DNA of 64,000 nt from Planctomycetota bacterium (GTDB lineage Bacteria; Planctomycetota; Planctomycetia; Pirellulales; UBA1268): assembly GCA_003669585.1 (NCBI GenBank), contig QWOQ01000011.1, forward strand, positions 248,001 through 312,000, in the 5' to 3' direction. The notes under the pieces were generated by a model, which made no database searches, was not told the DNA's origin, and was given only the letters and a program-made list of their open reading frames with translations. Shown piece by piece: positions 36,645 to 43,502 of this stretch. Every line of letters begins with the position of its first letter. Position 1 is the stretch's first letter. The position numbers and the translations under genes are program-made.

Positions 36645-37631
36645 TCAGGCGGATCGACGCAGCGGCGAGGATGATTGAGAGGTGTGAGGTCGTCCAATGA
36701 AAGCGTGTGGACCGTCCATTCGAATCGTTGAATTCGCTGCAGATTGTCGCGATTGACGCAACGCCTTCAGTTGACGGTATCTCGGCAGGTATGCCCCAAA
36801 CTGCATGAGTGCCACAAACCGTCCGACAAGCATGGGAAAGATTGCTTGCGGTGCCGAGGCAAGAGAGTGCCGCACGAATTCCAACAGATGACTCACAAGG
36901 GAAAAAAGGATCGGCAGCAATGAAAGGCCCGAAAGAGATCTCCAAAAAAATCGCTCTGCGTGCAAGCCCTGCAGAAATGAGTTGCTACGAGCAGGTTCTG
37001 TCTCCGGCGCAAGAACGTAACTGAGGTGTTCTCGTACGGTCCGATATCCAGCGTGAGAAAGCGACACTCCCATGTCGACATCCGCATACGTGGTGCCGCA
37101 TGTTGTCGAAAATCCTGGTCCTACACCATCGAAACAGCGGGTTCTCCAGAAGCCGACCTCCAAGAGGGGAGCAGAGGCGATTACAGAATCTTTCGTAATC
37201 GGTTTTCCTTGTGGCGGTACCACCACGCTACGTCGTCCGCCTCGCGAGTAGCGAACGCCAGCGGAAACGACACGCGTGCGATCGGTGAAAGACAACCCGA
37301 TCGGTACAACAGCACCAACGTCATCGAATACAAAATGCTCCATGGCCGCGTCGGTCCATCCCTCAGTTGCTCGCCAGCCACTGGAAAGTACATGCACAAA
37401 TTCTGCTGATGACGATGCAATTCCGAGATTGATGCAACCGACCAACCCGCAACCAACGGGCGCACGTACGAAGCGTACCTCGTCACGAATGTTCCATGGG
37501 TCATCGTATTCGCAGCCAAGCACAACGATAATTTCACTCTCTGCAGGTCTGTTTTCAAGAACCGAGATGAGCGTCTGTTCCAAAGCCGCCACATCATCTG
37601 GCGCTGGAATCACGATCGAAAGAGTGGCCAT
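36645..37631 (-). CDS. Family 2 glycosyltransferase-like protein
   Basis: The 328-residue product opens with the GT-A motif MATLSIVIPAPDDVAALEQTLISVLENRPAESEIIVVLG. It continues with the CGLVGCINLGIASSSAEFVHVLSSGW donor-site region (weak DxD) and a later acceptor-site FSTTCGTTYADVDMGVSLSHAGYRTVREHLSYVLAP. The C-terminal 120 residues are longer than the minimal domain and contain a hydrophobic stretch (GLSLLPILFSLVSHLL). It probably transfers a sugar to an envelope or secreted glycan; donor and acceptor are unknown. The ATG at 37631 is preferred to the longer frame. A CRP-consensus palindrome lies 95-110 bases upstream. Confidence 0.82.
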   Translation of the reverse strand: MATLSIVIPAPDDVAALEQTLISVLENRPAESEIIVVLGCEYDDPWNIRDEVRFVRAPVGCGLVGCINLGIASSSAEFVHVLSSGWRATEGWTDAAMEHFVFDDVGAVVPIGLSFTDRTRVVSAGVRYSRGGRRSVVVPPQGKPITKDSVIASAPLLEVGFWRTRCFDGVGPGFSTTCGTTYADVDMGVSLSHAGYRTVREHLSYVLAPETEPARSNSFLQGLHAERFFWRSLSGLSLLPILFSLVSHLLEFVRHSLASAPQAIFPMLVGRFVALMQFGAYLPRYRQLKALRQSRQSAANSTIRMDGPHAFIGRPHTSQSSSPLRRSA

Positions 37632-37725
37632 GATGGATACCCCACAGAAACGCGTTTCAACGATGACGGCCTTTGCGACGAATGCACGAGAGGGCAACCT
37701 TTGTCTGCTAGAAACCGCTGTAAAA

Positions 37726-37741
37726 TGTGATCGGCATCACA
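37726..37741. promoter_or_regulatory. CRP-consensus palindrome (TGTGA-N6-TCACA)
   Basis: The 16 bases TGTGATCGGCATCACA form a perfect palindrome with arms TGTGAT/ATCACA around a four-base centre. This equals the core consensus of the CRP/FNR family (TGTGA-N6-TCACA) and is preceded by AAA as in the E. coli consensus. It lies in the gap upstream of the GT2 gene (minus strand, ATG at 37631) and downstream of the small 89-codon gene. No crp-like gene is in the window. Confidence 0.5.
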
Positions 37742-37908
37742 GGTCATCGAGATGAGTGCTCTTGTTGAGATTTTCACTCGGATCACACTCCGTGTTCACG
37801 CTCATTCGTTCCCGCAGGAGAACTTTTCCGAGGATTGTCTTTTACCAAGCGTCAGTCTTGAGGGTCTGAGCCGAGACCACTTGTCTCATGTGCATCGTTA
37901 GGTGTTCG

Positions 37909-38178
37909 TCAGGCTGCAGCGCGATGCGGTTGCTGTTCGTTGAAAAGATTCATGGTTTGCAGCATCTCACCGTCGGCATCATAAAACTGCAGCACTCCGA
38001 TTTCCAACATCCACATGGCAAACATCTCTGAAATTCGATAGCACCGAGCGACACAACGCCCTTGATCGATACGAATATTTTCCTGCAGGTCAGAAACATC
38101 AAGTTCATTGGCCCCGAGATCGAGGAAATTTCTGACGACCAAACGCCGAACATCGGCAGCATGCATGTGAACGCGCAT
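37909..38178 (-). CDS. Small protein of unknown function (89 residues)
   Basis: The product is basic-acidic and compact, with the stretch VRRLVVRNFLDLGANELDVSDLQENIRIDQGRCVARCYRISEMFAMWMLEIGVLQFYDADGEML. The regular alternation and clean composition look like a real globular protein. I have an impression of very similar short planctomycete proteins, but this is a recollection and not a search. Starts at 38202 and 38178 are possible, and the ATG at 38178 is taken. There is no signal peptide or membrane helix. It stands alone between the lipoate ligase gene and the GT2 gene. Confidence 0.6.
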   Translation of the reverse strand: MRVHMHAADVRRLVVRNFLDLGANELDVSDLQENIRIDQGRCVARCYRISEMFAMWMLEIGVLQFYDADGEMLQTMNLFNEQQPHRAAA

Positions 38179-38575
38179 AAAACTGCAACCTCCTGTTGCC
38201 ACACGTGGATGACCGACATCGTGCCGGTCGAGTCGCGGAGACTAGAGACTCAAACCCTTTGAATGAAGACTACTTTTTTCGTACTGAGTTCATCACAATT
38301 TCTTTTGTAGAGATTGGATCGGTTTTTTCTCACTCGGAACTAGAACGTGAAATAGCCAGGCTTTCTATTCGATACGATCGAGCCTGCTTTACTTGTTTGC
38401 CCAGTCGCTATCGCCGTCGTGTTCGATGTGTTTCATCGATCTGCTAGCAGCGACAGCATTATTTCTTTTAAAAATTTGGGTCTCTAAAGCGAAAAAATGG
38501 CTTTGACATGGTCGCAATGGTGAATGAGGAGGCACGTTTCAACGTGTGCCGTAACTTTGACAACCGGGATTTGAA
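38179..38575. other. Intergenic region (397 bases)
   Basis: The stretch between the lipoate-ligase-like gene (ends at 38576) and the small 89-residue gene is T-rich in its middle. It contains an imperfect hairpin (GGCACGTT ... AACGTGTGCC, about 38531-38550) that may terminate the lipoate-ligase transcript. An 83-codon plus-strand frame (38196-38447) is cysteine- and arginine-rich without domain features and is not called. No RNA gene was recognised. Confidence 0.4.
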
Positions 38576-39373
38576 TCAGAGCCGCTCCGTCCATTCGTCA
38601 CTCGCATACCGTTGAGAGAGGATTTGGTCGATGCGCTGCTGTGGACGATGGCTACACACCTGATTGGCCTGAAACGCGCGACGAATTGCCAGCTCGAGAA
38701 CATTCCTTCCGAGACAGAGGTTTGAAAGAAAAAAAGCATGTTCCCGTCCGGCGCGATAACCCGGTTCTCTTGGTGGATGCTTGAGCACGCGTGACACCAG
38801 TTCCAAATCAAGTGAATCCAAGAGCGTGCCGTGGTAGAGCACAGCACGACGTTTTATACGAAGTGCGTTTCCGGAAACCTTGCGATCGGCCACCACCAGA
38901 TCACTCGTTCCAGCACGACGAATGCCAAAGACAAAGGCCCCAAGCTCTCGGGCCAGGGGCGAGAGCACTGAAGTGTGGATCGATTCAATAGATGGAAACT
39001 CAGCAGGCAGCTGAAAAAGTACGCTCCATACAAGACATCCCGGGCCGAGGACCACGGTTGCCCCGCCACTGGACCTTCGCACGATTTGTACACCGAGGGA
39101 GTTGCAAGCATCGCAATCAACTTCTTTTTGAAGGCGACTTGATGATCCAACAATCACTACCGGTTCACTTGACATCCATGTGCGAACGACACATCGTCCC
39201 AGCATTTCATCATGCATCTCATCGAGCAGGGCTTCGTCGAGTGCAAGATTTTCGGCGGCATTTGAAAGTTCGTAGGAAAGCCATTCTGGCGAGGAATGTT
39301 GGAACAAGTCGAGCATTGTGGTGTCACCTCTGCGAGGAAATCTTTCGACGAGAGAGAGTTTGGAAGAAGTCAT
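38576..39373 (-). CDS. Lipoate-protein ligase A family protein
   Basis: The 265-residue product belongs to the BPL/LplA/LipB fold. It has NLALDEALLDE, the binding motif RRSSGGATVVLGPGCLVWSVLFQL (the RRxSGGGAVxHD equivalent, here RRSSGGATV) and the catalytic lysine K165 in DRKVSGNALRIKRRAVLYHGTLL. Family members attach lipoate or octanoate to 2-oxoacid dehydrogenases and GcvH. Whether this protein uses free lipoate (LplA), octanoyl-ACP (LipM) or transfers from GcvH (LipL) is not readable; LplA also needs a C-terminal domain that is short or absent here. No lipA or dehydrogenase genes are near. Confidence 0.85.
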   Translation of the reverse strand: MTSSKLSLVERFPRRGDTTMLDLFQHSSPEWLSYELSNAAENLALDEALLDEMHDEMLGRCVVRTWMSSEPVVIVGSSSRLQKEVDCDACNSLGVQIVRRSSGGATVVLGPGCLVWSVLFQLPAEFPSIESIHTSVLSPLARELGAFVFGIRRAGTSDLVVADRKVSGNALRIKRRAVLYHGTLLDSLDLELVSRVLKHPPREPGYRAGREHAFFLSNLCLGRNVLELAIRRAFQANQVCSHRPQQRIDQILSQRYASDEWTERL

Positions 39374-39463
39374 GGCTCGTGTGAAATAGGTTCAATTGGA
39401 ACGAGACGAAAATACGATTGGACGCCAGAAGTTGTCTGCATTTCCACAGAAGAACAAACGACG

Positions 39464-39491
39464 TTGACGTTCCGTTGACTGGGCCTAGACT
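39464..39491 (+). promoter_or_regulatory. Possible sigma-70-like promoter for the HEAT-repeat gene
   Basis: TTGACG at 39464-39469 (five of six to TTGACA) and TAGACT at 39486-39491 (four of six to TATAAT) are 16 bases apart. The pair precedes the ATG at 39581 by about 90 bases and is the only sensible pair in the gap. Confidence 0.35.
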
Positions 39492-39580
39492 TCGAATGAT
39501 TCTGTAGGTTTTGCTTCAGCGTTCTTTTTAGTATTGACCAACGATACGCTGGAAAATGTCCACGAGGCACCACGAAAGCA

Positions 39581-40621
39581 ATGGAGGAAGATTCTTCTCG
39601 TTTTGATCGAGATCGTGTCATTGTGCCCGACGAGGCACTGCCCAATGTAGAAGCGCCGAGTGCCGCATTTCTTGTGCAGTTGTTTGTTGTTCCAGGGATC
39701 ATCGTTTCCATCATCGTATTCGTCTGGCTGGCATTCCACTGGCTGGCGCATTTAGGGAACGATCCTCAGGGATATGTCAGAACATTGCGACGCGATAACG
39801 AGGGACGTTGGCAGGCCGCTCTTAACTTGGCAAACGATTTGCGAGGGCCAGGAGGAGGTGCACTCAAGTCAGACGAGTCACTGGCTGTGGAGCTTGGAAA
39901 AATTCTTGACAGTGAGGCGGCCTCCGGTCGCACTGCGGAACAGTCCCTTGTACTGAGACAGTATCTTTGTCGTGCACTGGGAGAATTTTCTACTCCTGCG
40001 GCACTCAATCCACTGATCGCAAGAATTGATTCAAATGATGATCCGATGGTGCGCACCGCGGCAGTTGAGGCAATAGCCGTACTCTGGTCGAATCTTCTTC
40101 TTGGAGAAAAGCAACCTTCCGACGCTTCCACGGTCAATCGGGTAGTTTTTAAAGCATCGCAGAGCGTTGATGCAAAGCTTCGTTCAGCGTCGGCCTTCGC
40201 GCTGGGAATTATCGGTGGTGATGGGACGAAGGAGCGACTTCAAAACTTAGCACATGATGAGATCCCTGACGTTCGATTCAATGCAGCAACGTCGCTGGCA
40301 CGACTCGGAAGTAAAGAAGCGGTAGAGACCCTTCGAGAGATGCTTTCGCTTCCAGATGAACCTGTGCTTGATGATCTAGGGCAGGCAAAGCGATACCGTA
40401 GAGCAATGATTGTTTTGAATGCACTCAGAGCGATGGCCTTGCTTGTGGATTCAATTGACGAAGTTCCCGAAGGAGTTTTGGAACAAGTAAAAAAGTTGGA
40501 ATCAGATCCTGTGGCAGATGTGCGAAGCAGTGCGATTGCTCTCTCAAAAAAGCTAAGCCGACATCAATCAGCTGAAAAAGTTCTGCTGAATTCCAGAGGT
40601 TTAGAAATTTTAAAAGAGTAA
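39581..40621 (+). CDS. Membrane-anchored HEAT-repeat protein
   Basis: The 346-residue product has an N-terminal cytoplasmic tail and one hydrophobic helix at about 30-55 (LVQLFVVPGIIVSIIVFVWLAFHWLAHLG). HEAT/PBS-lyase-like repeats follow to the end (LCRALGEFSTPAALNPLIARIDSNDDPMVRTAAVEAIAVL, SASAFALGIIGGDGTKERLQNLAHDEIPDVRFNAATSLARLGSKEAVETL). This fold makes a scaffold for protein partners; no enzyme domain is seen. The function is unknown. It stands divergent from the lipoate-ligase-like gene and about 150 bases upstream of the ferritin-like gene. Confidence 0.8.
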   Translation: MEEDSSRFDRDRVIVPDEALPNVEAPSAAFLVQLFVVPGIIVSIIVFVWLAFHWLAHLGNDPQGYVRTLRRDNEGRWQAALNLANDLRGPGGGALKSDESLAVELGKILDSEAASGRTAEQSLVLRQYLCRALGEFSTPAALNPLIARIDSNDDPMVRTAAVEAIAVLWSNLLLGEKQPSDASTVNRVVFKASQSVDAKLRSASAFALGIIGGDGTKERLQNLAHDEIPDVRFNAATSLARLGSKEAVETLREMLSLPDEPVLDDLGQAKRYRRAMIVLNALRAMALLVDSIDEVPEGVLEQVKKLESDPVADVRSSAIALSKKLSRHQSAEKVLLNSRGLEILKE

Positions 40622-40773
40622 AAAATAAAAAATACAATTGCGAATACATTGAAAAAGAACCAAGCATGAACAGCATGGTGTGTGGCGAATAAAATCGATA
40701 GACTGTTCACACCGGAAACAAATCTGAACTTCGTTATTTACGAGTGAGCGATTCATAGAAAAAGGAGATCCGC

Positions 40774-41235
40774 ATGGCCGTTACACAGCAGCAAACAATC
40801 GAACTCTTGCTTGAGAGTTACAGTATGGAGCTTGAAACCGTGATGAATTACCTCGCCAACAGCGTCAACCTCGACGGTGTTCGTGCCGAGGAGATCAAGA
40901 AATCTCTGGCGGCAGATGTGCTTGGAGAAATCGCTCACGCCCAGCAACTTGCTGGTCGGATTAAGCAGATAGGTGGGCACATTGCGGGCTCCAAGGTTCT
41001 TGGATTGGCTATGGGAAAACAGATACAACCGGTGACTGATACAACCGACGTAACAGGAGTGATCAGATCAGTGATTGCTGCAGAAGAAGCGGCGTGCGCT
41101 CAGTACAAAAAAATCATCAAGGCGGTGGATGGAGAAGATTACGTCACACAAGATTTGTGCATTCGTCTTCTCGCTGACGAGGAAGAGCATCTCGTGCAGT
41201 TTAAAGGTTTTCTGAAGGAATATGCCACGTCGTGA
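40774..41235 (+). CDS. Ferritin-like / bacterioferritin-like protein
   Basis: The 153-residue product is a four-helix bundle with the di-iron carboxylate pattern: YSMELETVMNYLANSVNLDG (first Glu), EIAHAQQLAGRIKQIGGHIAG (Glu-x2-His), then IAAEEAACAQYKKIIKA and LLADEEEHLVQFKGFL (second Glu-x2-His). Iron storage or peroxide/oxygen protection is the usual role. Length and the RIKQIGG motif are like bacterioferritin, but a heme-binding methionine could not be confirmed. A strong ribosome-binding site (AAAGGAG, 40761-40767) stands seven bases before the ATG. A gene of its own; no bacterioferritin-associated ferredoxin nearby. Confidence 0.87.
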   Translation: MAVTQQQTIELLLESYSMELETVMNYLANSVNLDGVRAEEIKKSLAADVLGEIAHAQQLAGRIKQIGGHIAGSKVLGLAMGKQIQPVTDTTDVTGVIRSVIAAEEAACAQYKKIIKAVDGEDYVTQDLCIRLLADEEEHLVQFKGFLKEYATS

Positions 41236-41314
41236 AGGGGCTTTTGCGGCCGCTTATCCACGAATGTTTTCGTTCTCGCGTAACAGCGTTCTTTTAGAAA
41301 GCGTGAGATTGAAT

Positions 41315-42148
41315 TCACGCCGCTAAGAATTCGTCGAGGGCTTCGCGTAGCATTTCGGTGTCGGGTTTGATGTCAGTAAGAATCTGAAAATCGATTGCTG
41401 TTGCTTCGGCTCGGATGTCGAGCCCGTTGACAACAGAGGCACCAGCCTTCATCGCCGCATCAAGGATTGGAGACTGATGCGATAAAAGTGCGAGATCAGC
41501 CACGACTAAATCAGGCCTCAGTTGCGAAAGTTCAAACGCTGGTTTGATTCCGGATGTCGTAGCGTTCACAACAAGATGAACGCCGGAGGGCACTTCGAGG
41601 TGAGGTCCCCATTCAAGAGGCGTCGAAATGACGCCCGGAAGTTCTCGGAGATCGTTGAGAAGTGATGTGGCATGCGGCGCAGAACGATTGGCTATAAAAA
41701 TTTCTTTTACTTGGGCCAAGGCGAGTTCTAGTGCAATCGCACGCGCAGCAGGTCCCGCTCCAACAAGAAACACTCGCGAGCCTGCCACATCGATATGAGG
41801 ACGGATCGCTTCAACGAGTCCTCGACCGATTGTCATGTGACCAAAGAGGCCATCTTTCTGGCAACTTACAAGATCAACCGCCTTCGAAAATGTTGCTGCT
41901 GGGCTGGCTCCCGCCATGAATGGTGTTGCCTGTCCGCGAAGTGGGCCATCGAGCACGCATCCACGAAACCCGAGCGATTCAATTCCCTTGAGGGCGTCGC
42001 GCAGAGAGTCTGGGGACACATCAAATGTCAGGAATCTCCAGTCGAGTCCAGTCGCAGCGATTGCATGTTCAAAAAGATATTGAGCAGGGTTACCGGCTGC
42101 GGGACATCCTAAAAGGGCCGCGATGTCTTGCAGAGCGGAATTTCGCAT
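41315..42148 (-). CDS. Shikimate-dehydrogenase-like protein lacking the catalytic residues
   Basis: The 277-residue product has the AroE two-domain layout. The N-terminal part corresponds to the shikimate-binding domain, and a Rossmann domain has GAGPAARAIALELA at 130-143 and FIANRSAPHA. The key positions are changed. The SxS shikimate-binding pair (HSxSP in AroE) reads CPAAGNPAQ. The catalytic lysine site (NVTxPxK) reads VLDGPLR, so Lys is Arg (R71). The catalytic Asp motif NTDG reads MTIG (I107). It should therefore not have classic shikimate dehydrogenase activity and may be a different NAD(P)-dependent enzyme or a binding protein. The ATG at 42148 is used; the longer frame has no family match. 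Confidence 0.82.
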   Translation of the reverse strand: MRNSALQDIAALLGCPAAGNPAQYLFEHAIAATGLDWRFLTFDVSPDSLRDALKGIESLGFRGCVLDGPLRGQATPFMAGASPAATFSKAVDLVSCQKDGLFGHMTIGRGLVEAIRPHIDVAGSRVFLVGAGPAARAIALELALAQVKEIFIANRSAPHATSLLNDLRELPGVISTPLEWGPHLEVPSGVHLVVNATTSGIKPAFELSQLRPDLVVADLALLSHQSPILDAAMKAGASVVNGLDIRAEATAIDFQILTDIKPDTEMLREALDEFLAA

Positions 42149-42420
42149 AAAGACTTCCGTCAAAAGAGATGTTGAAAAGTGAGTGAACGGATTGGCAAGT
42201 TCTTTCCGAGTGCTGATCGAAAGAAGGTCACGCTCTGGCAAACAATCTGCACGGTGTGACACTCTGACGAACAGAACGCAGGCGGACAACTCCAGCATTG
42301 TGGTGTAACGGCAGAGCAACAGAATGAACCACATGCAGTAGCCAGATCGATCTCCGGACACTGTGGCTCATTTGACCACATCAAAGATTGCCAGAACTCA
42401 AAACAATACAAGACGGAAAA

Positions 42421-42984
42421 CTACGTGACTACCGTCGTTATGGCAACAAATCTTGGATCCGATCGAATCGGATCGAAGTCGGGTTCTACGTCAGTGAGAG
42501 TTCGGAATCGCCCATCGATTGAGATTGCCTGAGTTACATATTCAATAGCCTTGCTGGTATTTCCTGCAAGTGACCAGTAACAGGCGAGATTGTAATAGAG
42601 GATCGGCTGTTGCGGAGACGCTGCCAATCCCCGCTCGAGGGCATCGATTGCCTCAACCATTCTTCCCAGACGCTTCAAGCACCACCCCAGACCCAACCAA
42701 GGCTCTATGCGTTTCGGTTCTGCGGCAGCAGATTGCTCGAGTGGCTCCAGTGCATCAGACCAGCGACCGAGGGCCCGCAGTGCTTCTCCTTCGAGTAATT
42801 TCGCATCCGCTTTTGAACGAGTCGGCTCTGGTAATTGATTGAGCTCTTCAAGGGCTCGCAGGAGAAGTTTTTGAGCACTTGCAGGCGTGGGCTTGTCCGC
42901 CTCAAGGAGCAGTTCTCCGAGTTCGATATAGCCAGACGCATGGCGAAGCAGCGTTTGGCGGCGGTGGCGTGTCATGGCTGTCAT
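42421..42984 (-). CDS. Tetratricopeptide-repeat protein
   Basis: The 187-residue product is built of TPR-like helical pairs from about residue 15 to 165 (ASGYIELGELLLEADKPTPASAQKLLLRALEEL, KLLEGEALRALGRWSDALEPLEQSAAAEP, PWLGLGWCLKRLGRMVEAIDALERGLAASP, LYYNLACYWSLAGNTSKAIEYVTQAISID). The tail ends with DPIRSDPRFVAI, common at the end of TPR adaptor proteins. It has no signal peptide. It reads toward the AroE-like gene on the same strand after a 272-base gap. A second ATG at 42975 is possible. Specific partner unknown. Confidence 0.78.
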   Translation of the reverse strand: MTAMTRHRRQTLLRHASGYIELGELLLEADKPTPASAQKLLLRALEELNQLPEPTRSKADAKLLEGEALRALGRWSDALEPLEQSAAAEPKRIEPWLGLGWCLKRLGRMVEAIDALERGLAASPQQPILYYNLACYWSLAGNTSKAIEYVTQAISIDGRFRTLTDVEPDFDPIRSDPRFVAITTVVT

Positions 42985-43502
42985 GACGAACTTTCTGGCA
43001 CTTGCTGAAAATGCCGACTTCTTGTGTATGAGCAATGAACTGTAAAAAAGACGCTCGTCAATAAAAATGGGAATCGCAAGATTTAATCAATTGTTGACAA
43101 AACGCATGTCTGTTGTGTGAGCCGATTTGCCTGTTTTAAATTCCTGCAGTTCGACTGGCCTCATGTCTCCGAAGATTTAAACCGTGCTTCTTCTACGAAA
43201 CCAACTACGCTGCGGGTCGCTCAAAAAAAGCAAAAAAAGACAGAAACTCAAGCCAACAATCTCTTACTTCGGTTTTCGGAGGGCACTTTATTCGTTCCGG
43301 AGCTCTCCAGTGAAGCCCCAAATCTAAGGGCAAAACAACAAAAATAAATTTTTTCTACGAAAAATGGCCTGCCAGCACACTCTTTCTGTATGGAAAGAGG
43401 GATTCAATGGAAGGGTTTTCTTCGAAAGTGGAACTTTGGAGCAATCCACAGAAATGCCTCTCGCCTCAACCACTGGGACACCTGTTCTAAAAGGATCACA
43501 CC
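42985..43502. other. Intergenic region (518 bases)
   Basis: The gap between the divergent TPR gene and the 872-residue protein gene holds a TTGACA at 43094 without a matching -10, and a 76-codon plus-strand frame (43117-43347) with a lysine-glutamine low-complexity middle that does not look real. AAAGGA precedes the 43503 ATG by eight bases. No RNA gene was seen. Confidence 0.4.

Noticed and set aside
41315..42148. Calling this gene aroE
   Set aside because: The catalytic Lys and Asp and the shikimate-binding serines are not present, so a functional name would be misleading.
43117..43347. 76-codon plus-strand frame upstream of the 872-residue gene
   Set aside because: Lysine/glutamine-rich middle from an A-rich stretch, no start signal and no domain.
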